A stretch of DNA of 64,000 nt from positions 3,525,501 to 3,589,500 of the forward strand of contig JAYJMM010000114.1 of NCBI GenBank assembly GCA_037349105.1. Direction: 5' to 3'. The translations under genes and the position numbers were made by a program. The notes beneath the pieces are model-generated. The model made no database searches. It saw only the letters and a program-made list of their open reading frames with translations, and was not told the DNA's origin. Below, one piece after another: positions 21,506 to 33,772 of the stretch (position 1 is the stretch's first letter; every line of letters starts with the position of its first letter). Origin of the DNA: Limnomonas spitsbergensis (lineage: Eukaryota; Chlorophyta; Chlorophyceae; Chlamydomonadales).

Positions 21506-24500
21506 TTACGGATACAAGCCCTTGCTGGCCAACCTCTTGAGGCGCATGGCTTCGTGCAGGTCTTGGGGGTACAGGAGTTGAGGGTTGATATTCTCTTTGT
21601 GCCCTGCAGGGTTAAGGGTTGAGAATTAAGGGTTAAGGTTGGGATGCAGGTTTGGCATGGAAATCGCAGTACACTGACAAGGCTCATTCGGCCTCACTAC
21701 CAAGCGCTTCTCCATCCCCATTGGGACTGACGGCTTAGCCTGTATCATAGAACTATGGTGGAGCGCTCTCCAAGATCTTCAGGTCAAGGGGTTAGGGGGG
21801 TCAGAGGCAAGGCTACTCACATCGGTATGGCCCCGTTCCCTTCACAAATGCGGGGATCGCCGCGGAGCACGTCAGCCCGACAAAGTTGAAGTCGGCAGCG
21901 AGGGTGGGCGGCGGGAGGCAGGGCGACATGGGCGCGCCGACGGTCGATTTGATGCCCCAGTAGGTGTTGAACATGCCTGCGTGCAGCAGTAGTGAGTACT
22001 GGTAAGTGACGGCACCCAGATTTTGAATGACTCCGGTTATTTTTTGTTGAGAGCCTGCTTCCCTTAAATCGAAAGCAGATAAAAGTGCGATTAGAAGTGC
22101 AGGTAAACATATTGATAGTAACTGAAGTAACGGAAGTGCCGCCCACACACCTGCTCTCTGTGGGTTGACTTGATTGCCGCCAAAATTGTACAGCCTGTTG
22201 CACAGCCCGCAGTCCATACCCTGGGAGTGGTTAAGCAAGTGGTGTGGGGAAAGTGTGGAGGTTAGAAACACGATAGTTGGAGTTTATTTATATAAAACAA
22301 AATAACTCGAAAATACCTACACCAGGGGTACACTGTTCACTGTAGTTTTCATAGCATACTGTGCTTCATAAAACTTTCAGCAGTGTTTGACCAGGAATTC
22401 GTTTTTCATTAGTATGAATATTGCACGGGCGCCATTGGTCCCCATCCCGTGCCACAGGCGAGCACCCCCAGGCATCCAGGAGCTCTCCTCTGCAGAAGTG
22501 AGAAACATGAACACTTCAGGTTTGCCCCCCGCCCCTTAAAACGAACGTGCAGGCCTTGCACAAATCTCTCAATACAATTTAGGCCAGGCCCCACACCCTT
22601 CACTCTAAACATTATTTAAGCCTAGCCTGCTCCCCACCAAAATATTCCGCCTCCCTCTCACTTGGGTTTGACTAGTAAACCCCCCTGTCCCCCTGTTCGC
22701 CTTCACTTGCCTGCACCAGGTTGCCGTTTGAGGGGGTGGCATGGAAGTCAATCGCCAGGTTGGTCCCGGAGCCATTCTTCATGACGGACCCAGTGGTGTA
22801 CACGAAGAAGGAGGCGTCATGCACCATGGCCATGTTCACCATCTGAGCCATGAGGAAACAGACAATAAAGATCAGGAAAATATCATGATGTCACAAATCA
22901 GTGAAAGTATAATGTAAAAACGGAGACTTGCAATCCTTTTGAACTCTAAACCCTGATTAATTTGAAACCCCCGCCTCACCTTCCAATTCTTCATCATGAC
23001 GTCCCGGCCCCGGCTGACGCCTAGGCCGTGGTGGCCCTGATAGCCCTCAGTCCTAGCCATGTACCACGCAGACCTGGGGCAGGGAACGCATGGAGGCAGG
23101 GGTCAGGTGCCATGCCGGATTGGTTACACAGATTGTAGTCTATATGCTGTTTTGTTTCACAGATTTGAGCAGGTTGGAATTTTATGCCAGTCCACGTAAC
23201 ACATTTTGCAGGTAAAATTTTGATACCTGGTCCATGATACTGATTGAAGCAGAATAAACCTCATCAACACACATTTCAGCAGGACTCAGTAGTAACGTAT
23301 GATTAATTTCACTTTTTGGGTCCAAGAATACAAACGGGAATGAAGCACAGGTGCCAACACCCAACCCAGTCTTCTTTCCTGGAAGCCTTCGCTTTTAACT
23401 GATCGCATTTAGATAAAACGTGAGACCCACGCACCTGTTGAAGTCGGTGTCAAAGATCACATCCTGGACAGTGCAGAACTCGGTCTCAGAGAGCTGCACG
23501 ACACCCACAGGAAAGCATGCACGTCAATTGTGCAGGATTGAGGCCCAGCGAGTCATTGTAGCACACACTAGTCTGCTGACTGCTGGCTGCTGGGCAGAGC
23601 CACGCCTGGGCTGATGGAAACCCTGCCATGAGGATGTTTCAAATTCAAATTCCAACTTCCAACTGTCCTATTCAAATGATGTAGTCTCACCAATATGCCA
23701 TTGTCAGCGTTCGTGATGCGGATGTTCCTGATCCAGCAGTTGGCCATGTTCCTGAAAGGGAATATCAGGGTGGTTGGTCAGTGGGGCACGTGTCAGAGGG
23801 CATCGCAGAGAACAGGCCGGTAGCGTCACAGAAACAAAGTGAGAGAAGAAAAAGGCCATCGCCTTGCAGGGCAAGGCCAGGATGTATGAAACCTTGAAGC
23901 ATGGGCTGAGGCCGCCTGGCGGCTCATGCTCGAGCCACGAGGCGGCTGTTCCATTCAAACGGAGCAAATGAAAGGCAAATAATCAGTGAAATTAGCAATA
24001 ACGACACCACAGACCTTAAAGCATGCATGCCAACTCGGGTTTACCGCTCACAATTCCAGGGTTCCAGGGTCTCCAGGTGCAGGGTGCAGGATTTCATTCA
24101 ATACCATGGGGGAATGCATGCCCGCCTCAATACCCCATTTAGTATACGCAATTACGCACCCCATGCGCAGCCAGTTGTATCCAGCCTCTCGCAAGTGGCC
24201 CAAATAGTTGCTGCGCGGAAAGTGAACCGACAAGTCCTCCACGCCCACCTGATTCAGGAAATTAAGGGTTCAAGGTTCAGGATCAAGGTTATAAGGGGTC
24301 ATGTACACAAGGCTGCCTCAATGTGTGCCCCATGTAGGGATCTCAATGCCCTGGATCAAATGTTGGTGGCGGAAAGGTGCAAGACACCCTTAACTGGATA
24401 GCTTCACAAGAAAGCTAAGATGTGCAGCCTCTCCTCTCAGCAGCACACTCACATCCTGTGTGTATGGATCCCAGCTCAGCACCACGGGGTTGAAGAAGTT

Positions 24501-27500
24501 GCTTCGAATGTCAAAAGGCAGCGGTCGCTCGAGCTCGATCGCCGTGTCATTGATGATGCCAAGCACCTTCGAAACGTGACGAAGCTGGTTGTCCCCATAA
24601 GCCATGGCAGACAGATTCTGCATGGGTGCATGGAGGTGACAGGGTGAGCACAGACGCATGGGAGGGGGGGATGTGGTGCATGGACTGGCAGGGGGGCATG
24701 GTGCATGGATGCATGGCAGGGGGCATGGTCAATGGACGAATGGAAAAGGAGCACGGCACATGGATGCATGGGAGGGGGGCATGGTGCATGGACACATGGA
24801 AGGGGAACACGGCACATGGATGCTTGGGAGGGGGGCATGGTGCAGCAAGTCCTGCTGCACGGGCTACCTGGTCATAGGCTGGTCAAGTCCTAGTCTCCAT
24901 CGGCCCATTGGTCGCTGCCTGGCAGCCCCCCCAAAGGATCACAGCAGTATTCCTAGGGAAGGGGTGGCTACTCATGCATGCCCCGTAGCTTTAAAGTTGT
25001 CCACCATTACCCATAGCGGTACGCCCCCACACATATATTGCCTTACCCGCAGTGGAACGTCCCCGTACATGTACTGCATGACCTCGAGCGCCTTGTCATC
25101 CACGGCAATGTTAACCCAGTCGCCAGCCTTCAACCGAGTCATGTTGGTGACGCGCAAGATGCGGTCACCTGGCATGGGACACAAGGAGGGGAGGGGCTGT
25201 TAGGGAGAATTCAGGATTTGGGATTTGGGGTACTCGGTGTAGGGTTTGGGTTTCGGTTCAGGGTTCAGGGGAGGTGTATGAGAGTACGACATGGCGGGAA
25301 GGCTCCTTGCATGTCCTGTAAGAAACTCAAGCTGAAACCTAGACCCCGGATCCTGAAACACCCACCTCTGACGTTGCTGCCTGTGATGGTGGCGCGGAAG
25401 TTCTTGACGTCATTGATCAGGTTGCGCCAGCGTCCCATAATATCCAACATGAAGGGCCCGCTGCTGAAGATCTCTTTGTTAGCAGCGTACTGCTGGGGGT
25501 ACAGATCCTGCACGTGGAGGGGGGTGAGCGGCTGTTAACAGAAAATCATTTTTTGTACTTGGTTTTATTATATGTTTGTTCCAGTACATGCTTTATTCCC
25601 CGCGTACAATGTACCAATATGTTGGGGATACAGGTTAACAACCTCCCTGAACCGGAAACCCCTCCCTCATGTGCTTGGTGCACCGGTATAGCCAGCTGCT
25701 TGGCTGCACCGGTCTAGGCTGCCCAGTTGCATGGTTCAAAGGTCTAGGCTGCACAGTGGCAATGAGGGGTACCTTGAAGCTGTTTGTGTAGTTGAGCGTG
25801 GTGAGGTCCCGGCCCGCTCCACGCAGGATAATGCCCTGTACATGTGGGAGTCACCAGTCAGCAATTTGTTAAGGATTTGATAGGTTGAACCCTAGCGCCA
25901 CCAGTCAGCATTGTGTTCAGGATTTGGCGCTGTCAGGTGGAACCTTGCAGACGCCAGTTGGCACTTTGTTTAGGATTTAAGATTTGAGCTTGAACGCTGC
26001 AGCAATGCGGCCACCAGTGTTTGCACATCCTTCGATTCTGGGGCTGATAAAGAGGTAGAGGGATAGGCCTAGGCAAGCTGCGAATGGCAAGCGGAATGAG
26101 TGGACACATGTGCTAGGCAATCGCTGAAAGCGCGCCCTGCTGCACGGGCCAGCTTTTAAGTCTGAAACCCGCAGCCGCCATTTAGGTCATGAAGGTTGTT
26201 GGGCTTATAAATGGGGCTGAGAAAGCAAACATGAAACCGTGAAATGCCTCCTTGCAGGATCTTAAGATTGAAGGGAACCAGTAACTACTCAAGTGGGGCT
26301 GCACGGTCCAGCTGCACTTGCCTTGAGGGTTAGAGGTGCCTTTGACTGGCGGCTGAGCTTGTAGGTGCCAGCAGGTATGAACAGGACACCCCCTGCAAAC
26401 AGTGCGACAAGTGGCAGGAAGGATTTAGGGTTGGGGGTTTATGGTTAGGCTCTCTGCTGAGGTGTACCTGAATTGCACCTGAACCACCCTTCATGAATTG
26501 AATCTGATCCATCCTATAAAGGAGTACTGAATGCATGGTACCTGCTGGTGTCAAGTTGAGTGCCCGGTCCATGGCGTCGCTGTCATCCGCAACGCCGTCG
26601 CCCACCGCTCCAAAATCGAGGACCAAGTCCCGCATGACCGGTGGGCGGGGCGGCTCCATTTCGCCCTGTCGGTACCTGCGGGGGGCACAATGCAGCGCAG
26701 CGGACGGATATTGGTGGGCAGGGCAGGGCAGATCATGTGAGGAGGTGCATGAGATGGAGCCCAGGATATCATGCTGAGTACCTGTGGCACGATGGAGCAC
26801 AGAGGGGCATTTGTGGGTGATGCAAATGTAAGCCATGTAAATGAAAATGCAAGTCATGCAAATGCCATGCAAATGCAAATGCAAATATGATTCATGCAAA
26901 TGAAGTGATGTCCTTGCTCGCTCAGAAGTCAAAACCTTGGTGTGGATTACAAGGATTGCAGCGCTCACCCTGCGTAGGAGTAGTCGTTCAGGTGGCCGCC
27001 AGGAGTGAACAGATCCCCGTCCGTCCCCCACAAGCTGGACGTGCGACCTGCAGCGATCAAGAGCACACGAGGGAGGCAGCAGAGTTTATTTCAGTGCATG
27101 ACAGATCATCCTTGGGGGGCCACAGGAAAACTTCCTCTGGGCTCCAAGTGGGACACACTACCATCCTACGTTCGGTGTCCCAATCAAAGCATCCTCAGTA
27201 ATTCGCACTGCTTAGCAGAAAGAGCCAACAGCGAGCCGCACCTGTGAGTGCTGCTGTCTTCAACAACGGTGGCGGTGGGTAGCTGGGAGGTGGGTAACTG
27301 GGAGGTGGGTAACTGGGAGGTGAGTAACTTGGAGGTTTGGATAGGGCCTTTGGTGCCATGGTGGCCACGAGGGGTGAAGGTGCTGTTGTTGCAGCCGCCG
27401 CTTTTGTGGCGGTTTTTGCTGCTGCTCCAGTTGTTGCTGCTGCTGCCTGAACCTCGGCATGAGCAGAGGGCTGTGGAAGGGTGAATGTCGACTGTGACTG

Positions 27501-27731
27501 CACATCCTTCACTAGCGGTTGGCTGCCTGTCAGGTCTAGGGACCCACTTCGGAGCCGGCGATGTGGCCGCTGCTGCTGTTGTAGATGTCCATAAGGGGTG
27601 GCTCGCAGACTGTCAGAAGGGTTAGGGCCAGATGAGGTCGCGGAGGCACCGGCCAACAATACGACAATCCAGGCGACCGCTGATAAGGCTGCTGAGGCCC
27701 TTGTAGGCTTTGTTAGATGCGCCGGTGACAT
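21506..27731 (-). CDS. Secreted beta-helix protein, pectate-lyase-superfamily-like, copy B
   Basis: Sixteen exons in minus-strand order: 27731-27242, 27047-26969, 26675-26542, 26392-26322, 25835-25773, 25507-25366, 25168-25047, 24617-24453, 24248-24160, 23751-23691, 23493-23435, 23073-22980, 22842-22711, 22220-22151, 21976-21821, 21603-21506. The sum is 674 residues. Only exon 1 differs in length from copy A (+48 nt). The extra sequence lies in the linker, which here holds repeated PPSYP units, an extensin-like feature suggesting hydroxyproline glycosylation. DFGAVGDGVADDSD opens the beta-helix domain. All splice phases, the two GC donors (26321-26320, 22710-22709) and the stop are kept and no exon is broken, so both copies look functional. 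Differences are mostly conservative, such as GNGIADD to GDGVADD. The role is probably at the wall or matrix, as for copy A. Confidence 0.88.
24650..24850 (-). repeat. Diverged ~30-bp repeats, gene B intron 7
   Basis: Units like CATGGGAGGGGGGCATGGTG and CATGGATG in loose tandem. They are the counterpart of the more regular array at 13199-13450 in copy A and show that the array existed before duplication. Confidence 0.8.
26805..26905 (+). repeat. ATGCAAAT octamer cluster, gene B intron 2
   Basis: Several close copies of ATGCAAAT, ATGTAAAT and ATGCAAGT within about 90 bp of the 293-bp intron 2. The gene A equivalent (9791-10047) has a single ACGTTATTTGCATAT-like stretch. It is probably a short tandem expansion and not a designed regulatory site. 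Confidence 0.5.
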
Positions 27732-28210
27732 GACGCGTGAGGGGTATAAGCCAAGGGGTTTACGTACGTGAGCTGCAACACCTGCACACACGCTGATGGT
27801 CGTGAGGCTGCGGTACTTAACGAAGGAGGCCTGAGGACAAAAGTGGAAGGTCTCTGAGCTACCTACTTTTTGATTTTGTGCAAGAAGGGATCGATTGTGA
27901 TGAGCTTGGTTAGTGCAACAATGGTTGCGAACACGGTATAAGTTGAGCCTCGCTACAGCCTTCATTGATGAGCTGGCTGCCCCACATTTTTCAGGGTGGG
28001 ACTGCAATTCTGTCGGGTGGTGGGCTGCAGATGCCCCGGCCTACAAGGAGAACCTCGTCTGGACCTGTTACAGGTAAATTTCAAATTGGATATTGCATTC
28101 CAATTCCCGTTGACATTGCTGCAATTAAATCGATGCGCGCAATATTGGCCAGAAACTCGAAGTGCCAGTAAAGAATCTCTGGCTACAGTTTCGCTACAGC
28201 CTCTTTATGA

Positions 28211-29990
28211 CATTTAACTAAGCTACGTTTCCGAGATATAACCATACAGAAACACAGTCCGTACAGAAAGAGATAATTTGCGGAATTCCGTGACTCGAGG
28301 CCTGAGATCAGGAATGGGCCATACTATGATTTTTTTATAGCGCTAAGCAAGATATGCCAGAAACATTCAGTGTGTGAGAAGCGAAACTTTTCCCCGACTC
28401 CACTTATCACTCGATCACTCATGCCAGGCAGGCAGGCGGGGGTCGAGGGCGGTGGTGGCAGGCGACGAACTCAGAGTATAGCACCTCACGCAGGCATTGC
28501 AATACCGATCATGAATTAAACATCCCTCGGAAATGGATATCAAAGAGCAGCGTGCGAGCTCGAGCAAACATACAATAAGCTGAGGGCGGCCTGGTCGAAG
28601 TCGTCAGGCAGGGGTGCAAGTTGTGCACGGCACCTCGGCATTGCGCAGGTAAGACTTACAACAATTGAGGCCTTCAGATCGCAAGTCGCAATCGGGATCA
28701 CTGCCAGCGAGTCGGAGCGATGAGGGCCCAGTCGGAGAAGGCAGGTCGCGGGCGATGCACGGCTCCGCAGCATTTTGCAAACAAGCTATCAATCGATGCA
28801 GGTCGTTCCAAAAAATAAAGATATTCGATGGGAAGATCACTGCCACTCAGTCCAGCCGCAACAATGGGGGTCCCAGCGAAATGCCTGGCCTATTAGTCGC
28901 ATGCATGGCCACAGCCATTGCTTGCGCACATTGCTTGAGACATAAGACCAGGCAATCAAGTGTAGCCACCCATCCCATGCAGCCCCAGGGCCCATCTAGA
29001 AACATGCATGGAATATCACCCACCCCTCCAGACTTGCATGGCGCACCAGGATGTCTTTTCTGAAGAAAGCATGTCCATGTCACACATCCCGGTGTGCAAT
29101 AGGCAACATGCCAAACGGCAGGCCGCAAGGCCGTCACCAAGTTATCTGGCATACAAAATCATTCAGTTTGCTGGATTTTACAAGGTGTGAGGCCGGCCGC
29201 CCAAACCTAGAAACCTGAGACGCTAACACAAGAAAAACAGCCCGGGTGCGCATGGGCCCCTCGTCGACAGTTGAGTAAAGGCAAGCAGGAACAGGAAAGG
29301 CACACGACCAACAAGTACACACACGGCCGCAATTACTCTTGCGTAAAAAGTTCGGTTAAGGTCTTACAAAAACTGAAACCCCGCCTCGACATCCCTCTAG
29401 GATGCTAAAGCACACTACCACCAGAATCCCACCCGAAAGCTGCTGCAAACGTCTCCTCCAAAAACGGGAAAAACGATACCCAACCTGCAGAAGGAGACAA
29501 GAGCTGACTGGGAGCCAGAAAGGGAGCTATCTGAACACTAAGAGGGCAAAGTGCCGAGGAAAACCCATCGGCATAACCCCCTGCATAACCCCCACCCACA
29601 AAGACATCTCACAACCTAGCAGCCAGCCAAAAGGCCCAAACTACCCCAAGGCCCGCACAACACGAAGCAAAGACAGCAAACAGGACAAGCACACCCGAAA
29701 CCAGGGACTAAGTCACAAAGGGGGCGAGGAGGGGTTCAACTACCCAAAGATTTCAGTGCAAATTTAAAGCATATAGGGATGCCTCCTGGGGAGCAGCTGG
29801 CGCCTAAAGGCAGATGTTGAACTTCTGAAGCAGACGTTGAACTTCCTCTTTTACAGCCTGCATTGATGAACTGGGCCGCCCCGTCCTTTTCGGGGTGGGA
29901 CTGCATGCCCAGCTGCGTGCCATGGCGGGTGGTTACAGACATGCGAGTGCAAAAACACTAACTCCTCTGGCACCCACCTCCGCTCACGGG
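28211..29990. other. Region between gene B and LINE2
   Basis: No gene is supported. From about 29340 to 29770 the composition becomes A/C-rich with a Lys/Thr/Pro-rich open frame (29402-29767) that resembles a LINE 5' region. At 29850-29920 there is a block CTGCATTGATGAACTGGGCC related to repeats inside both duplication arms (8813, 27960). Confidence 0.45.
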
Positions 29991-30328
29991 TTTTGTCTCG
30001 AAAAAGAGTAATATTATGCAAGCAATTTCATGCCTGTCGTGAGATTAGAAATGAAGTCCACAATACTGCTATCGACACAACTACAGAGATGCAAGAAATC
30101 ATAGCTAACCAGACCAATCTTCCCAGCGGTATGGAGAAGAGACTGAACAAAGCCACAACCTTGGAGACAAACGTGGGCATGAATAATGGGCAGATCCTCT
30201 CACAAGTCATCAGCGGCATTAGGTCCGAGATCCGGACCATGGACAAGGAACAGGACAAGCAAAATCTCGACCAAGCGATCAAAGCTACCAGAGACCTCAT
30301 TAACAAAAAACCAAAGATGGGATGCTAA

Positions 30329-31960
30329 ATGGGGATGCTAAATGCCCTATACAAACTCTGGACGAGGCTTCAAACAAGGGCTATGTCCGACTACGCTGAA
30401 AAACACCTGCTTCTGAGCTCTACCCAAAAGGGGTTCAGGACAAAAGCCAGCACCATGGACGAACTTCAGATGCTAGTCATGGCGAAGATGCGCGACACAC
30501 CGGACAGAATATCTATAACCTACAAGTCGACTTCTCATCAGCCTTTAACATGTATGATGGATCACGACATTCTCCTCATGATCATGTACGACCTAGGGTT
30601 CCCTACCGATGCGGTGGATGCAGTTAAAAACCTGTACATAGGGGCAACAACCCAGGTCCGATGGGGCACAGAGCTCACTGGAAAGATCTCCATGGGGCGG
30701 GGCAGCATACAGGGGGACACCCTTTCACCCCTCCTTTTCCTCATCTACATTGAACCACTGCTCCGGTGGGCCCAAGTCGGGGCCAGGGGCTACATGTTTG
30801 GATGCATAGATGACATTAACGCTCGCATGGAGCACTCACTCAGCAATGCAGCATTTGCAGACGACTTGTCAATGCTGACAAGTAAACTGTCGGACCTGCA
30901 CGTACAAGCAGAAAAACTTAGTATCTACTCTGACTTACGCAAAAATGAAGGTCAAACACTGGGAAAACTCTAGTATCAGGTGTCCTTTATCATCCGCACA
31001 GGACTATATGGGAACAAGGATGCTCTGGTGCAAGTAGGAAGACATCTAGAAAAACAGATAATGGTCCAAGGACAATACGTGCAACACCTTCCCCCAATAG
31101 ATCCCTTCAGATACCTCGGTGCAGAGCTCACGATGACACTAGACTGGAAGTTCCAGCACCAAAACTTGATAAAGAAGGCAAGGCAAAAGATTGAGGAGCT
31201 GCAAGCCTCACATGCCACTCCAAGACAAATTAAACATAGCATTAAGACAACTATCAAGCCCTCAATCTCAAACACCTCTGGGATAACCACATGCACGGGA
31301 GCTGACCTCCAGATTCTAGACAGCATCATGGCCACAGTCGTCAAGAGGGCGTACGGACTGTGGAGATGTGCCAACTTGGCTACCGTACACCAAGATGTCG
31401 CGTCCTTTGGGCTGGGGTGTGCATACCTGGCGACAGAATACGCAAAGAAGAATACAGAACTGCTCATCACATCCCTACGCGATGAAAAGCGCATGGGCAC
31501 AGTCACTCGAAGTCTCGTGGAGAAGCAGCTCAAATACATGGGCGGGTGCCCACAGGCAGGGTTTAAAGACACCCAACAGGCAAAACATTGCATGCGACTC
31601 AGACAACTGTCCCATATCACAGATAACAACCTGATCATCATGAAAAGCAATGTGCACCAATTCACAGCACATACCCCGGAACTGGCCCAAGCGCTAGAAC
31701 AGCAAAACCCTGCCACTGCTACCCTCCCTGCCACAGACCCCCTTAATGCGTACACCCTGCTTCAACCTCTGTTCCACTTAGGAATCACTCACCTGGCAGA
31801 CCTGACAGAACAAGGAGGCAAGCATTTGATGGATGGGAGAGGCTTGAGAAACAGATACGGGAGAAATGTCAAAGACAAGCACATCATAGCCTTAAACAGA
31901 CTCTCAGTCATGGCAAACAACGGTCCGGGTGCAGACAAAGATGTAAGAGACATGATTTGA
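30329..31960 (+). pseudogene. LINE2 reverse transcriptase and thumb
   Basis: ALYKLWTRLQTRAM and STQKGFRTKAST are finger-side blocks. GRGSIQGDTLSPLLFLIY is motif B and AFADDLSML is motif C (FADD codons at 30854-30865). Motif A (LQVDFSSAFN) is encoded at 30520-30549 in a different frame from its neighbours, so two nearby indels flank it. Stop TAG at 30971 separates the palm from the thumb frame 30980-31960 (for example LDWKFQHQNLIKKARQKIEE and ATVVKRAYGLWR). Confidence 0.85.
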
Positions 31961-31975
31961 AAAAGAATCACGTCA

Positions 31976-33772
31976 TTGAGCCTCCCAAAGGATCAACGAG
32001 AGATACACGTGGGAAACATGTACATCACTACTATAGCAAGAAACCCCATGCCGACAGGAACCATGTTCCAGGCTTCCCTTCAACCTGACCAGACATTGAT
32101 CACCCAGTACCTGAATACCAAGGACATTGGCACTCCAACAACAGCAGAAACAGAGAGACCGGGAGACCTCGCTGATATCCCAGACCCCACCCAACAACAA
32201 GAGGGCAGAGCAAACCTGACGGGACAGCAAGGCAGCAAGAAGAAACAACACTGGCGCAAGGACCCTACCCTCCACAGAGACAAGAAAAGACAAGGATGCT
32301 CGTCAACTACGTAGTTGACGAGCCTACGGAAACAGATTGCGGCTCCACGCAGAAAGTGCCAGACAACAGGAATATGCCTATGTACCAGACATGACTACAA
32401 AAGGAAGGAGGCAGAGCGCATTTTTGCATTTGCCAAAAGCAAAATATCAGAAGGAGAAAGGACGGCAACAGTCATACAAGAGATGTATGGGCACACCAAC
32501 CAAGTAGCAGCCATCACAGGCTGGAGGATGGTCACAGAGCCAAGCAAAGGACGCCACCAAAAAGGGAAAGACAGAATCAAGCAAATTCAATATCAAGTCA
32601 CCTGGCACCCAAGCATCATCGATGAATGGGCCATCCCATACCATAGCATGGCAGGGTACACACCAGAGAAGATAGAGGCTTGTTGCCGGAAGACTCTAGG
32701 ACTTGGTCAAGACCTGCATGCCCACGATTGGGCAGGTGTTGCAGCATGCGAAGGTTGCTGGAACCCACACAACCTGCAGTACGATGACGCTTCGGGATGT
32801 TATGATGACATCATAACATGCGACGTATGCTACAAGTACTACCATGTCCAATGCCTAGGCCTACCAGTGGACTCGAGACCCAGCCAAGACAAATGGACAT
32901 GCCCGGCGTGTACACTTGCAACTAGCACCACACAAGTGGAGGGGCTGGTTAAAGTCACATAAAAGCCTAGCTGGGAACCTGAAGATATGCTCCTTACCGA
33001 AGAAAACACGGCCGCCCTCCTACGACAATGGATCTCTGAAAACCACGACCAGCCACCAGCGAGGACCTCCGAAGGCACCATGCTAGATAGGCACATGTCT
33101 AACATGGCCCGACAAGGGTTTTCCCAAAATCACAGCAATTGGGATACCACCCTGGGAGACAATATCCGGGAAATGATAACCTTCGATATGGAGCCAATTA
33201 ACCCGCAACTGGACATCCATGCTCTGACGGGAGAGTGTAAAATCGAAGTGAGAGAGTTTGAGACATGGAACCCTAAGAGTACCACCCAAATCACGACTAC
33301 GGAGATGGCATGCGTGTACAAGGGGAATGGCCGGTGCGTCGGGACAATCGTCAAAGACAGACTCGTCACCCTGAGAAGATTGTATGAACAGGCTGCAGAT
33401 GAAGGCATCCATGCTAAAATGATGCCTCCCCCATCCTCCTTTGAAGAGGAAGTGGTTTACCTCATCATCAGACACAAGGAGGGGACAAAGACACAGACCA
33501 AACAAATACAGGACAATTTCAGCATCCCACCACAGTTCAGAGCGTTGATAGACACGCACTTTGGCGTCTCCAAGGAACGGTTCTCTAGCCCCCTCCAAGT
33601 TAGAGATCACGCCACGACCTATTGGAGTATACACCCGAGGGACCAGGCCTTCCAAGCACAAACAAATGCCTTCCAGCACAGGTGGACAGGGTACTCACAT
33701 GCCTTTCCAAACCGGGACAAACCATCCCTCGAGAAAGCAAAGTCCGATGGGCAGTATGGTCTGCAAATATGA
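31976..33772 (+). pseudogene. LINE2 middle region with PHD finger
   Basis: Same frame as the RT, after the TGA at 31958, with further stops at 32312 and 32960. At 32747-32911 a C4HC3 pattern is visible: CEGC, then CDVC, H three codons before a C (YYHVQC), then CPAC. This is a PHD finger, a fold that usually reads histone tails. CR1-like LINEs are known to carry PHD fingers; here it sits after the RT. The 32987-33772 part is unrecognised. A frame change follows between about 33622 and 33772. Confidence 0.8.
32298..32323. repeat. Perfect 26-bp palindrome inside LINE2
   Basis: The half-site GCTCGTCAACTAC is followed directly by its exact reverse complement. The palindrome centre creates the in-frame TAG at 32312-32314. 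There is no loop. Confidence 0.95.

Larger units (their letters stand above)
21182..28210 (-). repeat. Right arm of large inverted duplication
   Basis: Inverted counterpart of 8570-17291, covering all of gene B plus about 320 bp after its stop and about 480 bp before its start. The match fades near 28210. The arm is shorter because gene B lacks the long 30-bp array and the R1 insertion found in copy A. Confidence 0.9.

Noticed and set aside
28665..29063. 132-codon plus-strand frame upstream of LINE2
   Set aside because: No motif, no codon bias and no splice context; the reverse strand is open as well.
30326..32962. Stop-codon reassignment explaining the interrupted LINE2 frame
   Set aside because: All three stop codons occur, and frameshifts and a catalytic substitution are also present. 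The host genes end at ordinary stops, so decay is the simpler reading.
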